DNA of 64,000 bases from Symbiodinium natans (GCA_905221605.1 CAJNDS010002362.1:124001-188000), one strand, 5' to 3'; positions 42,801 through 50,150 are shown, counted from the stretch's first letter. The notes: a model not told the origin generated them from the letters alone. Numbers and translations are program-made.

Positions 42801-43135
42801 CCCGGTTTGGAAGGCGGGAGAAGCGGCTGATCCGGATGTGAGTAGATTTTTGCGCCTGGCGCGTCAGGCGGAGGACCTGGAGGCGGCGGCTCCATATGAA
42901 CTTCCATAGGAGTTCCGCCATCCTCGAAGTCTTCAGGCGAAGGCCCGAACCCTGGTCCCGGTCCTGGAGGACCGCCTCCAGGCGGAAAGGCCCCCTGTCC
43001 TGGAGGATTTCCTCCGTCATCTCCATCCACATCTATCGGAATTGCCGCTCCATCTGGAGGGCCATCGGGTCCCGGCCCTGAAGGGCCACCCTGAATCTCT
43101 TCCTCACCTTCATCCCACGACATATCACCCGGCAC
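39857..43135 (-). CDS. Retroelement ORF D: reverse transcriptase and RNase H
   Basis: 1092-codon open frame, apparent start GTG. The first ~280 residues are Pro/Gly-rich and disordered. The RT follows: FSKFKARWVCRGF, HLDLKTAFLQ (first catalytic Asp), then LHVDDLIIAG (HVDD for the usual YVDD). Between CTYVGYEG and VGVLSLHVDD lies an extra ~190 residues not present in ordinary copia RT, including one hairpin-encoded insert. RNase H residues are all present: DAAFRNN, VAELYAL, RTDANNL and HCLADCLTK. It copies element RNA to DNA in virus-like particles. The catalytic core reads through without a stop. The connection to ORF C needs two frame changes (about 43300 and 43150). Confidence 0.92.
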   Translation of the reverse strand: MPGDMSWDEGEEEIQGGPSGPGPDGPPDGAAIPIDVDGDDGGNPPGQGAFPPGGGPPGPGPGFGPSPEDFEDGGTPMEVHMEPPPPGPPPDAPGAKIYSHPDQPLLPPSKPGPVFRAPIPKHPNFPAPPVVQPASPRNVPITRARGKHPDEPSKPKLRTEEPAHPIPASAAPKLRFPVYPNKIPEAAVPLPGQPLPEKKGDPQVSAPFPDEDETDPTASSSQPSGPPGLPVAEGEFPIQQTPVAPPATDAPVPDSDSDDSQATRDYGESSLASLVEGEEDVLLVLPHDLSPPQWAVFDGDAFASWLTKQDKIKAGTITQDMQRKYAKEIRAAKLDEFKSYLDNDALRFVDRRKLAKDVNFLTGRWVLTVKVDKNGFFSKFKARWVCRGFQDKNAWDQQTDSPTATRYGFRLVCQCAANNFWDLFHLDLKTAFLQGEHYNLQHRSVIVQLPPDIGLPPWMVGLCLRPVYGLNDAPRRWWNRLDKFLRTIGLQPTRADRCTYVGYEGVEKQKSAAKIAEEVSLFQEGCSPLGEEPPIGDLPGIITESPLAALLSACEEPPSSPDTAVERSYLAYPDIAQAFKTKHLVEYDWRPVTDKTLLDFLGGVAHKKRGWFPFENGQALVSHRAKALRGPEPTYKIKDYPYRVSIILRQGTWWVIEKAQDLRNKNEPSYLEEEAEVLVTLFLPERAAYKTTEQLPQLTPELVDQLLEHFVDPVHGSPSKHRKSVGVLSLHVDDLIIAGTPSFLKWFLARVKEHFTIGHEDKNDLMFTGQRVRWVVDDKGSKKYISIDQKLSVSELEEIVIPKHLKDTDVCDKQLHTSYRSLLGSINWLQSRTQFQACYSFSRLASASAAPTVGHCKELNKLCRQIRSEEVELRIWPVQGTPRILGIPDAAFRNNSDKSSQRAMTVFIADQRVKNRRDTRGSLIFFESTKIKRTTLSTTVAELYALMKCFGTCQMLRGLWKDISGLDAEIHMRTDANNLVTTASTTHAPEQQETIHMIQMLRKEACSGAIADLSHVRTEHCLADCLTKRSAKSTNLVQSVQKGWLKEIDAHPPFRSLLEHKAFLSAWLRKELSGFQFCSKVCFMISSCEKKD
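41538..41563 (-). repeat. Covarying hairpin 11
   Basis: Stem CTCTCC/GGAGAG, loop TAGA. Encodes GCSPLGEEP in the RT insertion. Confidence 0.88.
42954..42979 (-). repeat. Covarying hairpin 12 (variant)
   Basis: GGTCC then stem CGGTCC/GGACCG, loop TGGA, then CCTCC. Same geometry with an altered outer stem, in the Pro/Gly-rich region, so chance is possible. A weaker one lies at 43068-43091. Confidence 0.5.
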
Positions 43136-43298
43136 GGGTGTGTCATGGTAGTCCTGGTATCCCGGTACCGATCGGTAAAGTCCAGGGACACGTCTGGACC
43201 TCTCCTTTTCCTGGGAGGACCGATCTCATTCCAAAACACGATCAACGACCATCCTGACACCGCTACGTCCCTTAGACATGGGATAAGCTGCGCGAGGT

Positions 43299-44597
43299 TC
43301 ATGAAAACACATGTTCATAGTCTCCTAACTTCCACATGATCACGACGGCATCAGGATGTCTCTGAATAACAGGAAGAACCTTACCAAAAGTCCCTCGGTA
43401 GACATTGCAATTCTCAAACTCGAGATACGGAAGTGTCAAAGTCCTGATGTTTTTGAGGACTCCTCTCAGCGACTGAGCCTCCTGAGTGGTGGAGGTATTC
43501 ACCTCCAGCTCTGTTCCAGGAGCAAGACCTTCAATCGCCCTGAGTCCTTGAACAAGAGAACTCGTCACGAACCTTTGAGGTAATATGAACTGCAAGGCGC
43601 TAGGGAGTTGATTCTTCTGAGCATTCAAAAAAGATTGTTCGGAGGTACTCGGAAGTGCTGAGCAGACTTCACTGTTCCTATCAGCACGCAAACACAGAGA
43701 ACACAAATCTCCATCGTCGAAATCCTCAAGGAGGTCTTGGAAAAGACTCTCTTGTCGATAATCACTGCGATCAGTACTTTGAAGACATTCAGCCAAGAGA
43801 ACAACAAATCTAGGAGAGACAGAAGTGCTACTACTCATGAAAACTCCTCGCAGTGATTTCAATCTCTCAAACCAATCCCTTCCTAGATTCGTCATGAGAG
43901 TTGCTCCCTCGTCTTGGCCGAAACAAATCGACGACATGCCAATTCTCCAGTGTAGTGAACGAGCAGCCTGTGATGTGAAAAATCCCTGGTCTGTCAACCC
44001 CACGACAGCAACTTCACCTTGATTCTGATCCTGCCATCTAACGACTTCTGCACAAAAATGCCAGTAAGTCTTGATGGCCTTCTTGTTTCTCACAAGTGAA
44101 TCAGGTATCGTCGGGTTGATCACCACAAGCGTGGGTGACGCATGCAACAGAGTTTTCCATGCCGAGGCGATGCTCTGCTGGATCGCCTTTGGCTGCCAAC
44201 TTTCCACGTGAACTGGCTCTCCGATTCTGTTCCCGTGCCGAGCCATACAGGCCGTGATTCCCGTAGGCCCTGGGGCGATTTCAAGGACATCACAAAATCT
44301 TCCCCCGTGCGTGTGATAACAAATTTCGTGTTCAGCGCAACATTGTGGCTCGTATTCACAAAACAAACCACCAGGTTCCTCTCCCGGTGGAGAGCCTCCT
44401 GGTACCTTGTCCATGTCAAGAGGAATATGGACATCATGCCAGGGGTCATGGTCTCTACGAATCTTTGACTGATTCACTCGAAGGATGGCTTGATGCACAT
44501 GAACAATGACCATCGCACCTTCCTGTCCCATGACCTTGCCTCTAACCCATACTCCTTCTGACTTTATCTTAGACTCATCCTTCATCCAAACTAACAC
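43299..44597 (-). CDS. Retroelement ORF C: integrase C-terminus and Rossmann/methyltransferase-like insert
   Basis: 432 codons, apparent start GTG. The frame upstream reads SYVKGDKVLVW, the GDKVLVW start of integrase C-terminal SH3-like domains, followed by VWVRGKVMGQEG and VNQSKIRR, so it continues ORF B after a break in a C-run (plus 44602-44606). After hairpin 13 comes CDVLEIAPGPTGITACMARH, like the SAM-binding motif I of methyltransferases, then LVVINPTIPDS, in the place of an NPP/PCQ motif, and YWHFCAEVVRWQ. Catalytic residues are not clear, so a degenerate or different Rossmann domain is as likely. The C-terminal part is unassigned. Confidence 0.6.
   Translation of the reverse strand: MLVWMKDESKIKSEGVWVRGKVMGQEGAMVIVHVHQAILRVNQSKIRRDHDPWHDVHIPLDMDKVPGGSPPGEEPGGLFCEYEPQCCAEHEICYHTHGGRFCDVLEIAPGPTGITACMARHGNRIGEPVHVESWQPKAIQQSIASAWKTLLHASPTLVVINPTIPDSLVRNKKAIKTYWHFCAEVVRWQDQNQGEVAVVGLTDQGFFTSQAARSLHWRIGMSSICFGQDEGATLMTNLGRDWFERLKSLRGVFMSSSTSVSPRFVVLLAECLQSTDRSDYRQESLFQDLLEDFDDGDLCSLCLRADRNSEVCSALPSTSEQSFLNAQKNQLPSALQFILPQRFVTSSLVQGLRAIEGLAPGTELEVNTSTTQEAQSLRGVLKNIRTLTLPYLEFENCNVYRGTFGKVLPVIQRHPDAVVIMWKLGDYEHVFS
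44374..44399 (-). repeat. Covarying hairpin 13
   Basis: Stem CTCTCC/GGAGAG, loop CGGT. Encodes GGSPPGEEP between integrase C-terminus and the Rossmann-like insert. Confidence 0.88.
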
Positions 44598-45616
44598 CTT
44601 GTCCCCCTTGACATAGGACCATCTGAGGGCATGACTCGGCGAGCCAGGTCGCTTCGAAGGTCCTGGGCCTGTCTTGCCTCTTGATGTGCTCGCATAGCAA
44701 TGCGTTGCAACTCCTGATTGGTCCTGTCCTCTCGAGGGGCCAAAGCTGACAATTGTTCAGGTGAACTTGTTTCGACGTCCAACAGATCAGGCGGTCTACG
44801 CCCTGTGGCTATTTCTAGCGGTGAATAGCCAGAGATTGTGAGTTGGCAATTCCTTGCCCAAACAACCTTCTTCACAGCATCCCTAACAGTGATGCTTTCA
44901 AGGAAACCTTCTTCTCTGAGAGCCTTTGTCATTTTTGCCCATGTCTTTTTGAAAAGACGAACTGCTGTTTCTGCTCTGTTCGGCCACGGCGTTCTTGGCC
45001 CGCAGGGATAAGGTGTTATCCCATGGAAGCGGTAAAATGCCAGGAATTCATCAGCGAAAAAGGCTTGATCACCTACTACTCCTTTCGGAACACAGTTGTT
45101 CTCTTCGATCCATCTCCGAAATGCGGCAAGGGTTTCGGTAACCTCGAGTCCAACGAGGGCCGTAGCCCAAAGCAGGTTAGACGCGCCGTCGAGAATCAAA
45201 AGAGTGATATAACTCTTTTCTCCGTAATTGATTTCAGCATGATCGACAAAAATAAGATCTCCGAACGACGCGGCACGAAGGCCTGCGATTCTGGCTCGCG
45301 GCGGTGCCGGAACTGTTGTTCCGCAAACCCTGCATGACTTGACGATGCGGTCGTACTTTTCGTAAATCTCTTCAGGAAGGCCTAACATGGACGTACGCCT
45401 ACGAAACTGCGCGGAACTCATGTGGTAATGCTTCACATGCAACTTGTACAGCTCCACATCACTTCGTAGCTTTTCAATCATGCGTCGAAAGGCCGGAGAA
45501 GAGCGGGCAACTTCTTGCCCGGGAAGAGGTAGCGCTATACGCCTAGGTTCTGGATCGAAGCGCTCCTCAGGCGCATTGTCTTCTTTAGACTCTGGAGACG
45601 GCTCTGGCTGCTCCAC
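44591..45616 (-). CDS. Retroelement ORF B: integrase zinc-binding and catalytic core
   Basis: 341 codons, apparent start GTG; the frame is open further upstream (ELFGDEDEDPFPELK), showing it continues ORF A after a -1 type break at 45676-45760. Zinc-binding part: LHVKHYHMSSAQF with CRVC. Catalytic D,D-35-E triad: LIFVDHAEI, VVGDQAFFADEF and NRAETAVRLFKK. It inserts element cDNA into the genome. The frame ends just after integrase core sequence (SPLEIATGRRP) at a C-run, where ORF C takes over. Confidence 0.92.
   Translation of the reverse strand: MEQPEPSPESKEDNAPEERFDPEPRRIALPLPGQEVARSSPAFRRMIEKLRSDVELYKLHVKHYHMSSAQFRRRTSMLGLPEEIYEKYDRIVKSCRVCGTTVPAPPRARIAGLRAASFGDLIFVDHAEINYGEKSYITLLILDGASNLLWATALVGLEVTETLAAFRRWIEENNCVPKGVVGDQAFFADEFLAFYRFHGITPYPCGPRTPWPNRAETAVRLFKKTWAKMTKALREEGFLESITVRDAVKKVVWARNCQLTISGYSPLEIATGRRPPDLLDVETSSPEQLSALAPREDRTNQELQRIAMRAHQEARQAQDLRSDLARRVMPSDGPMSRGTRC
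45504..45521 (-). repeat. Possible inverted-orientation hairpin
   Basis: Perfect 7-bp stem CGGGCAA/TTGCCCG, loop CTTC, followed by GGAAGAGG. It may be the same family in the other orientation; flanks are only partly alike. Confidence 0.4.
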
Positions 45617-45675
45617 TGGAGCTTCAGAAGGAGAGTACTGATCATCCCATTTAGTTGTCTCGACACCCTTACCCT

Positions 45676-48255
45676 TCAGCTCTGGAAATGGGTCTTCGTC
45701 CTCATCTCCAAAGAGCTCTCCTGGAGAGAAAGGTAAAGGCTTAAAGGTGCCTCTTCTGGGGAAGAGCTGCCTTCTTTTCGCAAGGATCCCTCTCCTAAAG
45801 GAGAGCCTTCCTTTCTTGAAGGATGTGGCATTAAGCCAGAATCTGGCTTTTTGCCTGTAATTTTCTTCCTAGCAGGTGCCTTGACGACTTCGTCATCAGG
45901 CTTTCCTCTGCGCCCGGGGCCTTTTCCCCGAGTACTCACCTTCACAGAGGTGCGATTCTCTATGCCACCTGGCAGAATCTTGAAAACGGTTCTACCTAAC
46001 CACGGCTTAGGAAACTTGACGGGAGGCTTGTCCTTCCATTCATCATTCTGCGTTTCCTTCATGCCATCCTTGTAGTTGATGGTGGTCTCCCGAATCGTGT
46101 CGAGGTACTCGAGTGGTATGGGAGTATTCCCTTTCGATGGCGCAAAGGACTGAACTCGCTCCTTGCGGTGAACTCGGATTAGACGATGGTTGCCTTCGTC
46201 CAAGTGCCATTCGTCCTCCACAACCAAGGCTTCTGAGGATTCCTCCCCTGGAGGGGAGCATTCCTTCGTGACCAACTTGTAGCCATACTCGAAGTGGTGC
46301 TCGTTCGTCATGAAGAAACTCACCTTCTTGTGTGCATCGAAACGAACTCCCCACATATGCCAGGCTACATCTATAAGATCGAGCATCAAGTGTGAGCTTC
46401 GAGCAACCTTCAAAGGAAGGTTCTTCATGCCCAGAACTGAACTTGACAGAAGGGCTTCGTCAGGCTCTAACGAGATCTTGAAGCGAAGGTTCCTCATCTG
46501 AGGTAACGACATCAAGAAGGGAACTGTGCCCTGATCAACGATGTCAAATTCGGTCGACTGAATCGTGTAGGAAAGATCGTACATGAAGATCACAATCTTT
46601 TCCTTGCACTGGGCCATCTCGCTGTTGGCAAAAGAGAAATGACTGTTTGTAGGTCGTAACTCGTACCACAAACCACAGTCTGGATGATGGTCCACGAAAC
46701 CCATGAACTCTTTCGCTGCTTGTCTCGAGGTCATAGCCCGTGTGCAACCGATGTCCAAAACCATAGAGGTAGGGGACAAAGCATGTGTCAAAAAAGACTT
46801 GGGAACATCTTCTTCGTTGGAGTCCTGCTTGTAAACCGCTTCGGACACAAAACTGTGGTGCTGCACCCAAAAGGCGTTAGCTATGGCCGGAGTACCTGGG
46901 CCTGCCAAGGCAGCAGTCCTCTGGGCTTCCGAGGTGGCATTGGCATGGTCGCCCTTGCCGTCCTTTCCTTTCTTGTCCTTTCCCTTGAAGAACTTGCCCT
47001 TGCCTTTGCCCTTTCCTTTCCGACCTTTGGCTGCATAGGAGTCGTCAGCTCCTTCCTGCCAATCAGTTGCTGTCCAGGCTTCATAGCTCCAATCATGCCA
47101 TTCTTCGTTCCATGCCCAGTCGCTAGCGCTGACGTCTTCGGCGGCATGGGCCTTCCCTTTCTTGCGTTTGAAAAAGCGTCGGCCACCATGGCCCTTGCCT
47201 TTTCCTTTCCGGCCCTTGCCCTTTCCTTTTCCACGTCGCAACTTACGACCTTGGAACTTCCGCTGAAACCACGTGTAAGACTCATCGTCGTAGACCCAGA
47301 AGCAATCCTCAAAGGCGTCCAGGAAGCCTTCTGCGCCATCATCCTCGTCCTCGCACCAGTAGCCTTGGCTCTCATCGAGGGTACCTTCATCGATGACGAT
47401 AAAACTTTTTCTTCCTGGAGCACTTGTGGGTGCTAGAAGAGGGTTGTCTACTGTGGTCTTCGTGGTGCAAAACACTTCCAAATACACTGTTCTCAGCTCA
47501 TCCACTCTGTAATCTGTGAGTGCCCTGTTCTTGTGCGCCATAAGAGAAGTAAGAACTTGTCTTTGGTCTTGGGTAAGGTCTGACAGGGTCACGAACAGCA
47601 GGGCAATGAGGTTCGCTGTGATGGGTAGTGCTCTTCCATGTGTTTCTCTCCCTTGTTCGTTGACTCGGCGAAGTGCTTCTTCGGGAGTGATTGCCTGTTG
47701 TTCTTCTTGAGGTAGTCTTAGAACATAGGCTCTCACCACGGGGTCGTTTTCACTCACTAGGGGAACAAAAGTGTCCATCCATGACTCGTTCATGCGCTGG
47801 TAGGACAGCTGGAATCTTGTCATCCACCTCAGCATATCACCACTACCACGATGCATGTTCATGAACTGCTGGAATCTGTAGAGGAAAACGTTCGCTGCAC
47901 CCTTCACGAAGTAAGGCCTAAGGAAGCGCTTGAAGTACCTGACTCCATCCTCCTTGTTCTTCAAAGCTTCTCGATCAAGCAATCTCTTGTAGATAGCAGC
48001 TTCACCTTCAAGTCTGTTTCTCAATGCGGGTCCTCTCTTCTCTGGTTCAAGTTCTGTGATATCACACCAGTCGTCTACGGCATCTTCGAAAGCAAACCAG
48101 CTACTTCTACCATCATAAGATGGGGGAACCTTGGTGGTCACCTGCTGAAAGGCAGAAAGACGCTGAAGCTCTTCCAGTGACCTGTTCCCTGCAGCTAAGG
48201 CTTCTCCGTCTGGTTCTTCGTAGTCGTCGAACTGGTCGTACGAGTGACTTGCCAT
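45676..48255 (-). CDS. Retroelement ORF A: gag and aspartic protease
   Basis: The open frame extends to 48330 with a TTG start; the first ATG (48255-48253, GCCATGG context) is the likely start. Gag: WFAFEDAVDDWCDITEL, YFKRFLRPYF and LYRFQQFMNMHRGSGDM, helical capsid-like. Instead of a CCHC zinc knuckle it has Gly/Lys runs (GKGKGKGRKGKGKGHGG and KGRKGKGKGKGKFFKGKDKK), presumably for RNA binding. Protease: SMVLDIGCTRAMTS at about 46731-46770, the D-[TS]-G-C-[TS] site with Ile in place of Thr/Ser, in keeping with copia-type proteases. Near the end three hairpin-encoded inserts occur. The frame is lost at 45676-45760. Confidence 0.88.
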   Translation of the reverse strand: MASHSYDQFDDYEEPDGEALAAGNRSLEELQRLSAFQQVTTKVPPSYDGRSSWFAFEDAVDDWCDITELEPEKRGPALRNRLEGEAAIYKRLLDREALKNKEDGVRYFKRFLRPYFVKGAANVFLYRFQQFMNMHRGSGDMLRWMTRFQLSYQRMNESWMDTFVPLVSENDPVVRAYVLRLPQEEQQAITPEEALRRVNEQGRETHGRALPITANLIALLFVTLSDLTQDQRQVLTSLMAHKNRALTDYRVDELRTVYLEVFCTTKTTVDNPLLAPTSAPGRKSFIVIDEGTLDESQGYWCEDEDDGAEGFLDAFEDCFWVYDDESYTWFQRKFQGRKLRRGKGKGKGRKGKGKGHGGRRFFKRKKGKAHAAEDVSASDWAWNEEWHDWSYEAWTATDWQEGADDSYAAKGRKGKGKGKGKFFKGKDKKGKDGKGDHANATSEAQRTAALAGPGTPAIANAFWVQHHSFVSEAVYKQDSNEEDVPKSFLTHALSPTSMVLDIGCTRAMTSRQAAKEFMGFVDHHPDCGLWYELRPTNSHFSFANSEMAQCKEKIVIFMYDLSYTIQSTEFDIVDQGTVPFLMSLPQMRNLRFKISLEPDEALLSSSVLGMKNLPLKVARSSHLMLDLIDVAWHMWGVRFDAHKKVSFFMTNEHHFEYGYKLVTKECSPPGEESSEALVVEDEWHLDEGNHRLIRVHRKERVQSFAPSKGNTPIPLEYLDTIRETTINYKDGMKETQNDEWKDKPPVKFPKPWLGRTVFKILPGGIENRTSVKVSTRGKGPGRRGKPDDEVVKAPARKKITGKKPDSGLMPHPSRKEGSPLGEGSLRKEGSSSPEEAPLSLYLSLQESSLEMRTKTHFQS
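45746..45772 (-). repeat. Covarying hairpin 14
   Basis: Stem CTCTTC/GAAGAG, loop TGGG. Encodes GSSSPEEAP. Confidence 0.87.
45784..45811 (-). repeat. Covarying hairpin 15
   Basis: Stem CTCTCC/GGAGAG, loop TAAA; 12 bases from hairpin 14. Encodes EGSPLGEGS. Confidence 0.87.
46237..46264 (-). repeat. Covarying hairpin 16
   Basis: Stem CTCCCC/GGGGAG, loop TGGA. Encodes CSPPGEES downstream of the protease. Confidence 0.88.
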
Positions 48256-48300
48256 GGCTCTACGATTGGGCTCGGATCGGCTTCCGGTTTTCGAGCTTCT

Positions 48301-48328
48301 GGCTGCCTCTGTCCGAACAGAGCGTGCC
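48301..48328 (-). repeat. Covarying hairpin 17, in the leader
   Basis: Stem CTCTGT/ACAGAG, loop CCGA. Lies upstream of the likely gag ATG, hence untranslated. Confidence 0.85.
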
Positions 48329-48340
48329 AAGGATTACCCT

Positions 48341-48368
48341 GGACACCTCTGTTGGTACAGAGCACTCC
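48341..48368 (-). repeat. Covarying hairpin 18, in the leader
   Basis: Stem CTCTGT/ACAGAG, loop TGGT; between PBS and gag. Non-coding copy, so the hairpin is not just a protein repeat. Confidence 0.87.
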
Positions 48369-48379
48369 AGGTAATTCCC

Positions 48380-48395
48380 GGAAGCTCCGCTACCA
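48380..48395 (-). promoter_or_regulatory. Primer-binding site, initiator tRNA-Met-like
   Basis: The coding strand reads TGGTAGCGGAGCTTCC one base inside the 5' LTR. It starts with TGG (pairs with tRNA CCA) and resembles the TGGTAxCxGAGC binding sites for initiator tRNA-Met used by copia elements. Confidence 0.7.
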
Positions 48396-48396
48396 C

Positions 48397-48567
48397 GTTG
48401 AGATGAAACCTGAGCGTTACCAGCCTCCGGCTCGGTACAGCTGGCAAGGCACGCAGGTGTCTCTTTTAGCTCTGCTGGCTAAGTGTATCACTCTGATCCG
48501 GAACCTCGGGCACAGGCCACTGCATGCCATGATGACTGAACCCTGTGGCATACCTGTCTCTATTTCA
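48397..48567 (-). repeat. 5' LTR (171 bp)
   Basis: 170 of 171 positions equal the left copy. It probably holds promoter and RNA ends; no TATA box is obvious. Contains the imperfect hairpin TACCAGCCTCCGGCTCGGTA. Confidence 0.88.
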
Positions 48568-48690
48568 CCCCTCCCCCCCCCTCCCCCCCCCCCCTCCCCC
48601 CCCCCCCCCCCCCCCCTTCCCCCCCCTCCCCCCCCCTCCCCCCCTCCCCCCCCCTTCCCCCCCCCCTCCCCCCGTCCCCCCCCTCCCCGG
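48568..48690. repeat. C-rich (C6-12 T)n tract right of the retroelement
   Basis: Same composition as 31518-31617 on the other side. Confidence 0.9.
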
Positions 48691-48859
48691 CTTTTTCTGG
48701 CGTGGTCCATGACAGCGTGAGGTTGGAGGACAGGGCTTGCTGATGAAAAATGCAAACTTTTTATTTCTGAATGTTTTGGGATTCTCTGGGTGGGTGGGTT
48801 TTTTTCGAGAGCCCAAACAGCGGCTCTACTGGAGATTGCTCGACCCGGAGCTGCTGAAC

Positions 48860-49100
48860 CTAAACCCTAAACCCTAAACCCTAAACCCTAAACCCTAAAC
48901 CCTAAACCCTAAACCCTAAACCCTAAACCCTAAACCCTAAACCCTAAACCCTAAACCCTAAACCCGGGCGCTTGGTTGTGCGTGCAGTGTGGGTGGCGAA
49001 ACCCTAAACCCAAAACCCAAAACCCAAAACCCTAAACCCTAAACCCTAAACCCTAAACCCTAAACCCTAAACCCTGAGCGCTACACCCTACACCCTAAAC
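48860..49100 (-). repeat. Telomere-type tracts CCCTAAA (two blocks)
   Basis: 48860-48966 and 49002-49100, separated by a 35-bp unique spacer; AAACCCA variants in the second. Confidence 0.93.
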
Positions 49101-49124
49101 CCCTAAACCCCTAAAACTCCTAGA

Positions 49125-49195
49125 CACCCAGATCGTGGGCCACCGCCTCGCTAATCCGCCGCGCGGTGCAGAGCGACAGGCTTTCGATGGGCCAG
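49125..49195. CDS. Exon candidate, strand uncertain
   Basis: Minus strand: CCGCAAG| acceptor, PIESLSLCTARRISEAVAHD, donor CTGG|GTGTCT. Plus strand: CACCCAG| acceptor, IVGHRLANPPRGAERQAFDG. Lies between CCCTAAA and TTTAGGG tracts as other exons do. Confidence 0.3.
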
Positions 49196-49246
49196 GGGCT
49201 TGCGGATGAGGAATGTGTTCAAGGGTTTGGGGTTTGGGGTTTAGGG

Positions 49247-49783
49247 TTAGCCTCTTGCAGCTAAGCTGTTGTGCATCTAGCTGGTTGCTGCACAGGTTGA
49301 GGTTGGGGCCAGGTGCCGCCCGAAAAAGAGATAGGGCGCGGAAAGGATCCCGTCGACGCCTTGCTGGCGGAAGTTAGTGGAAACTGCAGGTTCAGGGTGT
49401 TCCATGGAGAGATGCCGTGATCTAATCCCGAATTGTTCGACCCGAGAGTGCCCTGTCCAAACCCGAAAACTGTAAAACCCCAAGTGGACAGTTCTCTAAA
49501 TTAGGGAATTAGGCTACCTTTTTGGGATCCCTTTTTACGGGTGCCGCCTTCTCATGGGTACCCAAGAAGGGACCCAAATTTCGAAAACAACCCAAGCATC
49601 CCCAAGCAAGCTGAAGTCAGCAACCGCAGCCTCCGACGCGAGAAAGCGCAGGGCCAGCGAAGGCCTCACCCTCCGAGTGGCCGAAGCCTTGGCGAGACAT
49701 GTGGAGGACGGCCAGGGGTCCCGGGCCAAGACTCCTGGGGTAGAGGCCAGGAGTGGGCCTTCGCGTTCTTGGTGTTGAGGCTA
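49247..49783. other. No supported gene; family-2-like element near 49485-49600
   Basis: GGATCCCTTTTTACGGGTGC and CCCAAATTTCGAAAACAACC resemble family-2 segments. A possible exon (KSATAASDARKRRASEGL) lies at 49611-49740. Confidence 0.3.
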
Positions 49784-49849
49784 AACCCTAAAGCCTAAAC
49801 CCTAAAGCCTAAACCCTAAACCCTAAACCCTAAACCCTAAACCCTAAAC
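49784..49849 (-). repeat. Telomere-type tract CCCTAAA
   Basis: About 9 units with CCTAAAG variants. Confidence 0.88.
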
Positions 49850-50030
49850 CATGGCAGCTATAGGCCGCACATGCCAGTGAGTTAAGCGAATTTTATTGTC
49901 CTTCTGCCACTTGGTGGCTGCGAATCTGCACCTCAACAAGTAAGCGGCACCCACAAGCAGCAGGGAACCCGGGGCTTCGGTCTTTTCAAGGCCTTCATGG
50001 CAAGGCCAAAGGAGCCTTAACCGTTGGATA

Positions 50031-50150
50031 CTACCTGGAGGAGGTTCAGCGGTACTTATAAGTGGGGTTGGCGGTAGGGTCGCTATATGGTAGCCTTATT
50101 AAGGGTCCTTTTCGCCCTGCTTCTAAGCATCCTCAGGAACCTTCAAGGTA
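50031..50150. mobile_element. MITE/introner-like element, family 1
   Basis: Left CTACCTGGAGGAGGTTCAGC, right AGGAACCTTCAAGGTAG; interior GGTACTTATAAGTGGGGTT is typical. Confidence 0.6.

Larger units (their letters stand above)
31618..48567 (-). mobile_element. ~17-kb Ty1/copia-class LTR retroelement with extra 3' module
   Basis: Bounded by 171-bp direct repeats differing at one base and flanked on both outer sides by C/T tracts. Order in transcription: 5' LTR, PBS, gag-protease, integrase, methyltransferase-like insert, reverse transcriptase, RNase H, then a second module with a Tpt1-like domain and an EEP-like domain, a ~3-kb tail and the 3' LTR. Integrase before reverse transcriptase is the Ty1/copia order. 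Frame breaks occur at least six times, mostly in short homopolymers, and most track ORFs start at GTG or TTG, so they look like pieces of one or two long ORFs. Near-identical LTRs suggest a young insertion, so breaks could be assembly indels or recent decay. A family of covarying hairpins runs from leader to last ORF, tying both modules into one element. Target duplication cannot be read in the C tract. Confidence 0.85.

Noticed and set aside
43299-44300. A functional cytosine-5 DNA methyltransferase
   Set aside because: A motif-I-like stretch is visible, but no PCQ, ENV or QRxR motifs can be found.
31611-48572. Target-site duplication of the retroelement
   Set aside because: Flanks are CCCCC and CCCCT in C-rich repeats; any match would be meaningless.
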